Origin: Mrakia gelida
Lineage: Eukaryota; Basidiomycota; Tremellomycetes; Cystofilobasidiales; Mrakiaceae
DNA length: 64,000 bases
Assembly (NCBI GenBank): GCA_024345305.1
Contig: BRON01000010.1
Span: 186,001 to 250,000, forward strand
Direction: 5' to 3'
Below are positions 1 to 11,071 of the stretch, piece by piece. Below the pieces are notes generated by a model. That model had not been told where the DNA came from and ran no database searches. It was given only the letters and a program-made list of their open reading frames with translations. The position numbers and the translations under genes are program-made. The stretch's first letter is position 1, and every line of letters starts with the position of its first letter.

Positions 1-1289
1 GTGGGATTAGTGAGGTGTGAGCGAAGGTGGACGAGAAGGGGAGGGAGGATGAGGGTCGAGGAAGAGGAAGGGAAGGGAAAGAGAAGGGAGAGCGTTGGTG
101 CACGCACGTCTTAGATCCACCTCGATGATCAGAGGAGCTGGTGAAGGGTTGAGGAACGAGATGATGGATTTGGCTTTGCGGGAGTAAGGGCAGAAGGACT
201 GTGAACGAATAACCCAAACAACGAGTCAGCCAAAACGAATGAAAGCGAGAGCTCGACTTCAACGCGTCGTTCCTCCTCCCTCGCTCCGTTTCCCGTCCCA
301 CCCAAACGCGTCCGAGCCAAAAAAACCACAAGCACTCACCTTCGAGAAAATAACCAACGGATACCTCTTCTCCACGTACGCCTCCCAGCCCGTCTCCGCC
401 TTCTTGAAGCTCGACGTGCTAGGCAAGTCCGGATCCGATGCTTCGAGGAGGGTATCGACGGTGATTTCCTTGGAGGTGTCGATGTTGGGTGCTACGATCC
501 CTCCTTCGGCGAGGAAGTAGATGAGCGAGGTGAGTTGGGTTTGGAGGGAGGCGGGCGTGAGGTGAGGAGGATCTTCGACTGGGAGGGAGCCTGTAGAGGG
601 AAGGGGAAGGGTCAGCGATTTGAGTTGGGTCTAGCCCAGAGAAGAGTGCTGAGTCGTGCGAGGGACGGATGGATGGATGAGGAATGGGAGAAGGGAGTGG
701 GTCGAGTTGGAAGGACGCGACGCTCGATTTGGACGCTCGCGTCCGCCAAGAACGGAGAAAAGCGAAAGAGGAGGGAAGGAAGGAGCTCGCGCCTCTCTCC
801 CTCCTCCTTCAAAAGCTGCTGCTACAAGAACTCACCAGTCTGACTAGCCAACAATGCCAAAGCATCCAGATCCGTCTCACTCTCCACCGGAAGTACAACC
901 CCCTTGCCACCTCCAATCTCATCCGCGTCCGCTCCCTCTCCGCTCCCATGAGGGTCGTACTCTCCCTCTGGGACTCTACTCCTCCCCCTCCCCCAAGCGA
1001 ACAACCCACTCTCACTCGGTGGTCCTGACGAGTTCCATCCAAAGAGGAAGACGACGAAGACTGTTAAGCCTACGAGGGTGATGAGTTTTCGTTTTGGGAG
1101 GGAGAGAGGCCAGGGGAGGGAGGATGAGCTCGCGAAGAAGGGGGTGTTGGTGTTGCCGGAGCTTCGACGTGAGGTTGAGGCCGTGTTGGGGGAAGGAAGG
1201 TAAGGTGAGAAGGGGGAGGACGGGGTTCGAGGGGAGGTTGTAGAGAGACCTCCTCCTAGGGTTGAGGTGTCTAGTTGGATTCTTGGCAT
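1..1289 (-). CDS. Membrane-anchored monothiol glutaredoxin (Grx6/Grx7-like), partial
   Basis: Three exons are visible: 1289-836, 590-340 and 198-108. A fourth intron opens at 107 (GTGCGT) and runs off the left edge. The ATG at 1289 starts a long Ser/Pro-rich cytoplasmic stretch, followed by a single hydrophobic segment at about residues 69-87 (LITLVGLTVFVVFLFGWN) preceded by KRK. This is the type II topology of the yeast Golgi enzymes Grx6 and Grx7. After a stem, exon 2 ends in YPLVIFSK and exon 3 begins SFCPYSRKAK. CPYS is the monothiol active site, with one catalytic cysteine. Phases close at both junctions. By family knowledge it would act on glutathione-linked thiols in the early secretory pathway, possibly binding an Fe-S cluster. 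The C-terminal part of the thioredoxin fold lies outside the window. Confidence 0.85.
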
Positions 1290-2866
1290 GTCGAGGTCGT
1301 CGAGGTTGAAGTCGCTGGAGGAGTCGAAGGAGGGAGTTCTCCGTCGAGGGAAGGAGGGACGAATGGTGGTGCGAAAAGAGTCACGACCTCAAACGATGAG
1401 AGACGCGTGTGGGAGAGGAGTTCGAGGGGGTTGTTGTTCTGTTCGTTGAGGAAGGAATGTTTTGGGGAAGCGAAGAAGAGCAAAAGGGAGGGGAGGCGAG
1501 GAGGACAGAAAGTGGGGAAAGGCGAAGGCCGTCAGCTTCGAGCTCGCTTTCCTGGACACTGCCTTCCCCTCTCTGCTGTAAAACGATGTATCTATACGTA
1601 CGCGTTGAAGGGGAGAGCGAGCTTGAGGGGTTTGATAGTGGACGTTTTCAGTCTAGGCTCGTTTTTGCGAGTGAAAAGGCGAGGAGGGAGGGAGATCGAG
1701 CTGCGAGAGGGAAGCCAGAGATCGACGTCGGCGAGAATGGAGCAGCCTCCACTTCTTCGGCCCTTTTGACAGTTTAGACAGTGACTGCTATAGAAGGTGA
1801 TGGCGGAGAGGATGAGAAGAGAGAATTGGGTAGGATGGGTGGATTGGGATGCTGGTAGTTGCGAGCTCGAAGCGGGAGAAGGTTGAGGAAGACGCGAAAG
1901 GGAGCGAATTCGAGGCGTCGTCCGAAAGCGGTCGAAGAGGGTTTAAACCGACCTGAGAGAGCAGGTTCTCACTCGAGATCTCTTGAAGAAGGCAAGGGAG
2001 CTCGATAATCCTGTTCCGTGCTCTGTGGGATCAATTTTTCTGGAGGGACGAGCTCCCCTCGGTTCCCTAACGACGACGGCGCGCGGGTTCGATTTCAGCC
2101 TGTCGAGCTTCGACGGGTTCCTGTTTGCTGGACCACTCTAACCACCTCCTCCTCATCTTACAGAGACTTAGCATCTCATCCCTACCCTAGAAGACATCCT
2201 CATCCTTAATCGAGCCTGTGAGTCCATCCTTCTCTCATCCTCCAGCTCGCGTTTGAAGCAGAACTATCGAAGGAGAAAAGTGAACGCTCACGTCCTCCTT
2301 GTCTTCCCCCTCCCTTCTTTCGTCCCTCTCAGAGCTCCTCTACGTTCTCCCACCTTGAACGACCACCCCCCGGTTTATGTTCAGTAACCAGCTTTCATCA
2401 GCACACAACGTGAGAATCTTCATCTCTCTCGCAGCTCGAGGAACGAGCGAAGAAAGAAGCTGACCTCCTTCCGACCCGCTTCTTGTTTTCCTCCTCCTCT
2501 TCTCCTCCCCTCCTTCTGCTTCCACGCGACTCTCCTCACCTTCTCGTCTTGATGCTCGGTCGTCTCGCCATCTCCAGACTCACAGGTACGTCTTCAACCC
2601 CTTCCCTCTTCCTCTACTTTTTCAGCTTGGCCTCTTCGTCGAACCCAACGCTGACCCCCTTCTCCCCTTCCTGTCGCCCTCTCTTCTTCTCTTCTCTCTC
2701 TCGTAGGGGAAGCAACCACACTACCTCCCCAGCTCGACCGTATTAGAACACCCTCACCCACACCCCCGTAACTAAATCAACTTCAATCCAAACCCTCACC
2801 CCAACCACCCACCCACACCCTTCACCCCAACCCCAAAGCTCAGCCCTCCTCGTCTCACCTCGTCGA
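1290..2866. promoter_or_regulatory. Divergent intergenic region between glutaredoxin and inositol transporter
   Basis: No convincing coding sequence was found; open frames here are low-complexity and lack homology I recognise. The right part looks like the 5' leader of the transporter gene. At 2586-2706 there is a well-formed intron (GTACGT at the start, an ACGCTGAC branch site, TAG at the end) lying entirely upstream of the ATG. A pyrimidine-rich, TTACAG-type acceptor near 2160 may mark another leader intron. Confidence 0.45.
2586..2706 (+). other. Probable 5'UTR intron of the inositol transporter gene
   Basis: Starts with GTACGT and ends with TCGTAG, with an ACGCTGAC branch-site match about 55 nt before the acceptor, the same signals as the coding introns of this gene. 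It ends 160 bp before the ATG at 2867. Confidence 0.5.
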
Positions 2867-5800
2867 ATGTCTGTCTCCCCCTCCCCTTCCACAACCAAAG
2901 ACGATCTCATGAAGATCGACAACGACCCAACCAACATCAACAACAACACAACCACCACCCTCGGAATGAACCAGTCCGCTGGCACTTCCCAGGAGAGCTT
3001 GTCAGCCAGAGAGGCCGTCAAGCTGAAGCACAACGAGGAGGAGGAGAGGATCAGGAAGGGAGGGAGAGCGGATGTGCTCCACTTGGGAAACAGGGAGGTG
3101 AACGAGGGAGATGTGATTGCTGAGGGGGAGGAGACGTGAGTTTCTTCTCTCTGGTCTGTCTGGAGAAGCTGCTTCTTTGGGAGCGGAGGGACGTGGAAGG
3201 ACAGGCTGCGGCGGTCGAGGAGGGAACGCGACCTGAGAGCTGACTTTCTCTTCCGTGTTCGCTGTGGGTTGGGTCGCTCAGTGTTACCTGGTTCGTCTGG
3301 GGAGTCATCTTCGCCGCCGCCATCGCTGGACTCTTGTTCGGTGAGTCCCTCTTCCGTCGTTTGGTCGTTGGTTGGTCGTCGAGACGCGAGCTCGCACGTC
3401 CCTTTTTCGACTCGTTCTGAACTTCTTTCCTCTCCCTTGCTGTGATCCTCGTCTCTCGATGATCAGGATACGACACTGGAGGTTAGTTTCACCTTTCCTT
3501 CATCTTCTCGAACCTCTTCTCGAGGTGATCTTCTCCGTTCAAAAGAACTCGCGTCTGACCCCCTTTGCTCGCCTTCCTTCCCCCTCCCAGTCATCTCCGG
3601 AACTTTGGTCGTCGTCGGGAGCGATCTCGGACCTGCGACACTTTCCAACGGAGACAAGGTCAGTTCCAGCCCCCTCCGAAATCTCAATTCGTCGCCTTCC
3701 CAGGCCTTCGCGACGTTCGCGCGAAGCTGACTTTCGCTCGAACCCTTTCCTCGCTCTCGCAGGAACTCATCACCTCCGCTACCACTCTCGGAGCTCTCCT
3801 CGGAGGTCTCTGCGCTGGAATCGGATCGGACGTCATCGGAAGGAAGTGGTTCGTCCTCGTTTCTTCGCGACCGAGTCCTCGACACGACCCTTTCTTCGCT
3901 CGCCTCGACGCTGACGACCTCCTCCTTTCTGCCTCTATCTTTGCAGGGTCCTGTCTGTCGCCAACATCATTTTTATTGCCGGGGCCATCGGACAAGGTAC
4001 GTTCTCACTCGAACGAGAAGCTTGAATCGCGTCCCTCCCGTCGTCGTGGCTCCTGCTGACCTTCTCTGTCTCCTTCGCTTCGCTTCGCCTCTGCAGCCGT
4101 CTCTCACACCGTCTGGGGAATGATCGGAGGTCGATTCGTTATCGGATGGGGTGTTGGTGTGAGTACTTCTCTCTCTTCTCGAGCGAGACGAAGACGTCGA
4201 AGTTTGACGAAGCGCGTCGATTCGATTCACTGACTTCCCCTCGCCCCTCTTCCTCTTGCCCTCGAACAGATCGCCGCTTGCATCGTTCCCTTGTACATCG
4301 GAGAGCTCTCGCCTACCAGGATGAGAGGTCGATGCGTCACCATGTTCGTTCTTCTTCCTCTTCGTCGCTCGTTCTCTTCGCTCGACCTGACCTCCTCTTC
4401 TCTCTCTTCCTTCCTCTCGTTAAAAGTAACGTGGTTGCCATCACGCTCGGACAGGTCGTAGGTTCGTGTCTGTTCTTCAATCTCTGTTATCCCAACAAAT
4501 CTAACGCTGACCTCTCCCGCTCTTTCCCCTCCAGCCTACGGTATCGGCGCCGCCTTCGCCAACGTCCACCAAGGCTGGCGGTACATGGTCGGACTCGGAG
4601 CCGTCCCAGCCTTCATCGATCTCCTCCTCCTCATCTGGCTCCCCGAATCCCCTCGAATCCTCCTCAAGCAGAACAAGCACGCTGAGGCTCTCGTTGTTTT
4701 GAAGAAGATCTACGCGAAGGCCAGCGAGGAGGAGGTGAGGAGGAAGTTGGATGTGCTGGAGAGGAGTGTGGCGGAGAGTAGGGGTGTGATGGAGAGGACT
4801 AGCTTTGGAGAGAGGTTGGGGAGTATGATTACTAAGGGTGGGAATAGGAGAGCGGTTAGTCCCTTCGTTGTCTGTCTTTGAGTCGCGATCCGCTCGACTC
4901 TCGCTTTTCCGACTTCCGTGCTGACGCTCTCGGCTCGGCCACTTTTTCCTCGTTGGCGCGACAGCTTATCGTCGGATGTGGATTGCAAGCCTTCCAGCAG
5001 CTTTGTGGATTGTGAGCCGGACTCGTTTTGGTCTCGAGCGAGACGCGTCCGAGACTTCGTCGTCGCTGACTCGAACTCGTTCTCTTCCCTTTCTGCGCTC
5101 TCCTTCCCTCCAGCAACACGCTCATGTACTACTCTGCTACCCTCTTCAAGGCCGTTGGATTCGACAACCCGGTAAGTCCCTTTCCCCTCCTTTGTTCTCG
5201 AAGCTCGGTTTGGCGAACGAAAAGTCGAACGCTGACCTCCTCCGTCCTTGTTGTTTCCTCCTTCCTTTTGCCTCAGACCGCCACTGGATTGATCATCGCC
5301 TCGGTCAACTTCGTCTTCACCTGCATCGCTCTCCGAATGGTTGATCCCGTCGGTCGAAGGAAGGTCATGATCTTCTCCGCTCCTGGAATGGCCATATCCC
5401 TCATCCTCGCGTCCATTTCGTTCCACTGTGAGTCGCTTGTCTTCGCTCTTCGTTCTTGCCCTCCTCGGATCAGATTCCCCTCCCTCGTCGCTCATGGCTA
5501 TGATCTCGTTCACTGACTCCTCTCCTCCCTCTCTCATTTGTGTTCGCCTCCTCCAGTCCTCACCCTCTCAACCGGCGGTCTCCTCGTCGAAGGCTCCAAC
5601 TACTCGACCAAGTGGTCTGGTCTGGTCCTCTGCTGGATGATCACCTACACTGCTTCCTACGCGACCGGACTCGGGAACATCCCTTGGTTGCAGGGAGAGC
5701 TCTTCAGGCTCGAGGTTCGAGGAATCGGAACTAGTTTGTGCACTGCGACGAGTGAGTCTTCTCGTCCTCGTCGTCTCTGCCTTTCCCCTTCCCCTCGAAC

Positions 5801-6351
5801 TGACTTCCTCTTTCTTGTTTGATCTTCTGTTCAGACTGGGCCATGAACCTTGTCATCGCTTCGACTTTCCTTTCCCTCAGTTCGTTATCTTCCTTCTTCC
5901 CTCTTCCATCCTCTCCGCTTCGCGTCCTGACTCTCCCTCTCCCTCGTCTTTCTCAGTGGAAGCCATCACCCCCGCCGGAGCCTTCGGATTCTACGCCGGA
6001 CTCTGCTTCCTCGGTTGCCTCTTCTGCTACTTCCTCTACCCTGAGACGTTCGTCCCTCCTCACCTTCCCTCCCTCCTCTTCCCCTCGTCGCGTCGCTGAC
6101 CTTCCCTTTCGTTTCCCTTCCTTTCCACAGCTCCGGCCTCTCCCTCGAGGAAGTCTTCTACATCTTCGAGGACGACTTTGGAATCAAGGTTAGTCGTTTC
6201 GTCTCTCGTTCACACCTCCAATCTCTACTTCCCCCCCGAAACCTCGAAACTGACTCGTCGTTTTGCGTTTGGTTCTCGGTTTCACCAGCGATCCGAGGAG
6301 CTTCGAGCGGAGAAGAGGTTGATCAGGGAGGGAGTCGCTTTCAGGGCCTAA
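2867..6351 (+). CDS. MFS sugar porter, probable myo-inositol/proton symporter
   Basis: I read 18 exons: 2867-3135, 3282-3340, 3467-3481, 3591-3658, 3773-3848, 3947-3996, 4097-4158, 4270-4343, 4437-4461, 4535-4854, 4965-5011, 5114-5171, 5278-5427, 5557-5751, 5835-5879, 5957-6047, 6131-6188 and 6289-6351. They sum to 1725 nt (574 aa) with every phase closing. Sugar-porter hallmarks are present: GYDTGVISGTL after TM1, GRKW in the loop after TM2, GIAACIVPLYIGELSPTRMR, PESPRILL after TM6, LQAFQQLCGFN in TM7, DPVGRRK, and a final PETSGLSLEE. The TM4-TM6 stretch resembles fungal inositol carriers (Itr1/Itr2) more than hexose transporters. The N-terminus (about 90 aa) is hydrophilic and cytoplasmic. 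It should import myo-inositol across the plasma membrane; the exact substrate is an inference. Exon 3 is only 15 nt (see findings). Confidence 0.9.
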
Positions 6352-6715
6352 TTGACTCTCCACCTCTTAACTCAACCCACCAAAAAACCACCCAAAAAAA
6401 GAAGGAGGAAGAAGGAGACAAAAAGGCGTAATCATCTAGACTAGAAGAAGAGAGTGAGGGAGATGGGGAAGGGCGGGCGTCGGTTCGGTTCTCGTTTAGA
6501 CTCAGTATTGTTTATAGCCCTTAGAGGGGCAGGTTTGGATTCGGTTAGATTAGATTCGATTAGACTCGTGCTCGGTTTTGGTATCTAGAATGTTCGTATG
6601 TAGATCATCTCGAGGATGAGAGAAGGGAGAGGGAGAGGGAGGCGGAAAGGCGAACTTCGAACTCGGAGCTCATCTCGTTGCTCGTTGACTCGTACAGCCA
6701 TCCTCGACGTTTTCG
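6352..6715. other. Intergenic: transporter 3' region
   Basis: AT-richer than its surroundings, with GATTAGATTAGATTCG repeats near 6540. Probably the 3'UTR and terminator of the transporter. No gene seen. Confidence 0.4.
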
Positions 6716-7936
6716 ATGTTCTTCCTTCGCTTGCTTCGACTCGTCGTAGGGAACCTGGATCTGGTGAGTACGTCGTGGCGAGGAAGGACTATCTAGAAGA
6801 CGATGGGAGGGAGGAAGGAAAGGAAAGATCAAACTCGTCGAGCTCACCACTTCCTTCCTTCCTTCCGTTTGTTCAAGGCTCGCTTTCTTCCCTTCAGCCT
6901 TCCAGCCATCCTCTCATCCAGACTAGAAGTCAGAATTTGGTCAAGCTGTCCCCTTCGAAGTCCTTTGGCTGAACCTAGTTGCTTCTTCGTCTCTACAGGT
7001 CGTTCCTTTCTCTCGACGATTCCACTGGGACCTCCTTCTTCGCATCCTCGAGTTCTCCGACGTCCCTACCCTCGCCGTCCTAGGAAGGGTCTCGTTCGAC
7101 CTCCTCGTCGCTTCGTCGCCTCTTCTGTACAGGGATGTGACGGTGGACTCGATGAAGTCGCTTCAGAAGTTGTTCTGCGAGAGAAAGCAGATGGGGTTCC
7201 TTCGATCCGCTTGGACGAAGGTGAGCCCGTTCCCCCTTCCTCCTCTTCGAAGCTCTCGTTTGCTGACCGCTCTCACTCATTCCTCTAGGCTCTTCATACC
7301 TTCAAACCCTCCCGAATTAACCCTCTCCTCTCCCTCTCCCAACTACGAACCCTTCACGTCGATTCCTCTCCCCCAAACTCCTGGAACGTCCTTTACCGCC
7401 TCTCAACCTCCCGAACCGACCACCTCCCTCTCCCTCTCGACGTTCTTCGCATCTCGACTTCTTCGGACCGCATCTTTGGGCTCGAGCACTTTCTTTTCTA
7501 TCTCTTCTCCATGCTCAATCCCCTTCGCGTCGAGTATGAGGAGACGAGGTGTTTGAGGAGACGAGGGTTCTCTTCCGACCTGAGGTACAAGGGGCTGCCG
7601 CTGCTGGTCAGCTGGACCAGACTCGAGGTCTTGGTCTTTCATGGACTGGTTTGGCTACGTTTCACGCCTGAAGGCTCCATCCTCGCCGCGCTTCCCTCCC
7701 CCTCTATCAACCAGCGCAGGAGCCTTCGCGTACACGTCCCCTCCAACCCCGTCGTTCCTCCCCACTGGCTCGAGCAACTAGTCGAGTATTCCGCAAACTT
7801 CGCGAACGAGTCGATGAAGGAAGGATACATCGTTCTGGTGATGAGGACTGAGGAGGAGAGAGAGGAGATGGAAGCCTTGGTTGGGAAAGAGCCTGAGAGC
7901 CGTAGGAGGAGCTTCTCTGTGGTCGTCGATGAGTGA
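6716..7936 (+). CDS. F-box-like protein, copy A of a dispersed pair
   Basis: The firm exons are 6999-7220 and 7289-7936 (TGA at 7934), joined in phase 0. The first begins VVPFSRRFHWDLLLRILEFS and continues with PTLAVLG..SFDLLVASSPLLYRDVTV, the spacing of a fungal F-box. The rest resembles the solenoid tail of such proteins but has no motif I can name. The 5' end is uncertain. An upstream exon that would be homologous to 48950-49000 spans about 6877-6930, but the ATG used there reads AGA here. An in-frame ATG at 6716 (exon 6716-6763) restores an open reading frame with all phases 0. By family knowledge F-box proteins bring substrates to SCF ubiquitin ligases; the role here is inferred. A GTAAGT donor lies just after the stop. 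A near-identical relative lies at 48992-49998. Confidence 0.6.
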
Positions 7937-8413
7937 GGTAAGTCTTCAAGGTCCTCGGCTGCTCTTTCTCCTTTATTCCGCCGTGGGCTGACATTGCTTC
8001 TTTTCTACTCGTCGCTCTCGTCTTCAGATCGTCGTCCTCTTCGCCGTCGACACTTCGACGCGTCGTCGTCTCGTTTCGCTTTTGCCTTTCTCTCGGTTAT
8101 TACTCCTTACGATTCACATGTCGCGACTCTCCCAGAAGCTCTACAGCCTTCCGTCCACTCTTGAGAATAGGTCGAGCGATTTCGAGCCAGAGAAGAACGG
8201 AACGAACGAGCCGTCGCGTGAAGAAAAGCTCATCTCGAATGCTCGTGAAATCAAAAGTCGAACCCAGCTGGCAACTCAACTCCAGACCCTTCCAACAGCC
8301 ACTCCTACACGTCACCAGACGCTCGACATTCAGACTCCCCCTTCCTCCTCCAACCTCTTCGCCATGCACGAACTCCTCCCAACCCCACCCACAGCTCGAC
8401 GCGTTCGGCTCCC
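7937..8413. other. Convergent intergenic region
   Basis: Holds the likely 3'UTR intron of the upstream F-box gene: GTAAGT at about 7940, GGGCTGAC near 7987 and TCTTCAG near 8027. It also contains one GACGCGTC palindrome at 8056-8063. No gene seen. Confidence 0.4.
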
Positions 8414-9702
8414 TCAAACCCACTCCTCCCCGTAATGATCAACGACCTTCCACCCCTTCTCCTTCATCCCCTCGACGTACCCAACCAGCCTCGGATCCAG
8501 CCACGCTCGATGCTCCGTCCCAAACTGCGTCTCAAACTGGTATTGTCGCAAGACGATCCGTCCGAGGGTGGGAAGATCGTCTCGCTGATAAACTTCCCCG
8601 AAAGCCTCAGCGAGGAGGAGTCCAGCTTGGAGGATCTCTAACGACTCGAGATTGTACGCGTCTTGCAGGTAGGAGGAAGGATAGCCGATAACGAGGGTAT
8701 GGAGTTTGGAGAGGACGGAGGGTTCGACGGTTGCTACGGCGAAGAGGACGTCGACGTGGTTGGTCTCGAGGACCTCGAGGTTGGGGCATAGCGTAGGAAG
8801 ATGGAGATCGACTTCGAGATTATGCTCGAAGCGATCTGCTCGACGAAGGAACAAGCCGACGTGGTGAAGCTGGGATCCGGTGGCTTTGAGGAGGATGGGG
8901 AACCCATCCGCCGCTAGCTCTGGGTCTAGAGCGAAGAGACGAAGGGTTGCGAGGTTCGGGAGGTCCTCGAGGAGGCATTGAGCTTGGAATTGGTTCCGGT
9001 CCGCATAGCTAAGGGTGAGTGTGAGGGAAGTGAGGGTTCGGAGCGAGAGGAAGGAAGTGAGGTGGCTGAGGTTGTCCGAGAGTCGGGTCTCCAACGTCGC
9101 GAGGTTTGGAAGGGCTGCTTGAGCGATGTCGTCGAGAAGATCGTCCGGGGATGGAAGGGATAGGTATCGGAGATTTGAGAGATGCTGGATGAGGTTCCAA
9201 AGTCCAAACCGTCGAGGATGTTTCCAGGTGAACGAGCCGGTTAGGAGATCGTTGCAGTCCGATTTGAGGACGTGGAGAAGAACAATTTGAGCGAGACGAG
9301 GGTTGAGATTGTTGTAGGCCAGAAGAAGTCTGAGTTGTCTGATATTGACGACGACGTACTTCCAAAGGAGAGGTAGAGTGAACTCCTGGGAAGGAGAAGA
9401 GGGAGGGGAAGTCGTGAGAGCGAGTCGCGAGAGGAGAGGAGTCGAGTTGAACGCTTCCATACTCACCGACCATAGCTTCGAGACCCGAGCTGCTGAGTAA
9501 AGGTACCCGTTGATGAGTCTGATGTCCTCGAAGTCGAACTCGTCCTCCATGGCGAGACGACGAGTGGGTTGAGCGAGAGCAAGAATGAGATGATGATGGA
9601 CGTCGTCGGGAAGGAAGGGAAGCCTGGACAGCGTACAGAAAGAGCTCAAGTCAGCTGCGTCTCTCCCCTTAGCACACATAGCTCGTATACTAACCTGTAC
9701 AT
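8414..9702 (-). CDS. F-box/LRR-like protein
   Basis: Two exons: 9702-9695 (only ATGTACAG, 8 nt) and 9623-8414, together 405 aa. The intron between them has GTTAGT, a GCAGCTGAC branch site and CCAG. The spliced N-terminus reads MYRLPFLPDDVHHHLILALA, then ..NGYLYSAARVSKLWS, which fits a divergent F-box (LP-x-D start, later VS-x-x-W). The body has leucine-rich repeat-like units (LPNLATLETRL, LRTLTSLTLTL, LPNLATLRLFAL, CPNLEVLETNHV) with no cysteine-rich cap. The likely role is a substrate receptor for an SCF ligase. A longer open frame extends upstream to 9835, but only the 8-nt first exon joins the downstream frame cleanly. Confidence 0.65.
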
Positions 9703-9902
9703 GATGTTGAGAGATGAAAATGAGTTTCAGAGACGATGACGGTCGGTGGAAGAAGAGAAGGAGGAGGGGCGAGCCGAGGACTTCAATGCGAGGAGCACGA
9801 GCTTCCTGCTTCCCTTCTTCAGCTTTGCCTCGCAACCGTCAGCTACCCAAACCTCAACTCAACCCAACCCAGCTCAAATCTTACTCTCCTTTCTCTATCA
9901 AG

Positions 9903-10607
9903 ATGTTCTCAACAGTCAGTCTCTCCCGAACGAAGCAGCATCCTTGGTCGTCTTCGAGGGCAACGAGCTCACCTTCCCTCCCTTCCTTCCCTCCGGCAAC
10001 CCTCCCTCTCCTTCCCTCCTCCTCTTTTGCCTCCCACAGCTCATCCGCCTGGCAGTCGATGCTCTTCTCGTCTCAGCTTTCCTCGCTGGTCTCAAAAGAT
10101 CTACCGGTTTGACGTGAGTCTCGTTCTCTTGCGTGTCCTCCAGCTCAGCGAAGTCGAAGGATGGAGCTGACCTCCTCCCTTCCTCCGTCTCCCCTCTCTT
10201 CGTGCCTTCTCGTTCAGTCCTGCTATCTCCAAGATCGGAAACAAGGACGTTCGAGGTCAGTACCTCGCCTGATCTCTTTCCTTCTGACTCTTGGTCCTTC
10301 CTGCTCGTTTCTCCCTTATCGTGCGAGCTCGAAGCTCACCTCCTCTTACCTCCTTCTTCCACTCTCCTTGCCCCTCTTCAGTCGCTCTCACCTGGTACCT
10401 CGAGATTGGAGAGTACTCCTTCGACTTCGCTCAGGTCTTTTTGGGGGTAAGTGCACTCGGATCTCTCATCTGCTCGGTCTTCTCCTTTGGTCGAGGAAGC
10501 GATGAAGCTGACCTCGTTTTCTCCATCCCTCTCTCCTCGCCCTCGTCTGTATCCTGCAACAGAGATCCGCTTTCTTCATCCGAGAGTTCACTGGAACCGC
10601 TCGATAA
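9903..10607 (+). CDS. ATG44: Mitofissin, Atg44-like (DUF1748 family)
   Basis: Five exons (9903-9914, 10040-10113, 10218-10255, 10382-10446, 10563-10607) give exactly 77 codons plus a stop, close to the 73 aa of yeast Atg44. The spliced protein starts MFST|LIRLAVDALLVSAFLAGL, followed by KRSTGLTPAI, then NKDVR, then YLEIGEYSFD. These are the signature blocks of the mitofissin family (formerly DUF1748). By family knowledge the protein sits in the mitochondrial intermembrane space, binds lipid membranes directly and drives mitochondrial fission needed for mitophagy. The amphipathic first helix is encoded mainly by exon 2. The first exon is just 12 nt, so ordinary ORF calling would miss this gene. 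The name is by homology pattern only. Confidence 0.85.
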
Positions 10608-11071
10608 AGATTCAAGCTCGAGTTTCATTCTCCTCGCCTCGCTCCTGAGCCCGTCGGTCGCCCTCGTCCAGTCGCCCTCCTCTCTCCTCGCTCTCTCTTT
10701 ACGACACCCACTTCTAAGCTTTCACTCCAACTAGATATGCCACTTATGACCCCATGCTCTTTCTCTTCTCTCTCCCTCGCTTCCGCTCTTCCCTCTGCTG
10801 CCCCTCATCCAGACGAAAGCGCGTCTCTCTCCCTCCCTTCCCTCTCCGTCTCTCTCCTCGCTGCTTTTACCAACCAAGTTCAACTTCAATCTCAAAACAA
10901 AGTATCTACAAAACTCAAGCGAAGACCCCACCAAAATAAACAAGAAAGAAGGCGGGCTAGTCTCCCTCGAGCACCACGGAACGACTCTCTCTAGCCACGA
11001 AAAAGGGAAATCCACCACGTCGCGAGATCCTATCCTATCCCTCCTCCTCTTTCAGCGACCAAGACCGATAT
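10608..11071. other. Convergent intergenic region
   Basis: 3' flanks of the mitofissin gene (plus) and ATP4 (minus). No gene or RNA recognised. Confidence 0.4.

Noticed and set aside
9624..9835. Longer N-terminus for the F-box/LRR protein
   Set aside because: It reads through an intron with good signals. Splicing the 8-nt ATGTACAG exon gives the expected LPFLPDD start instead.
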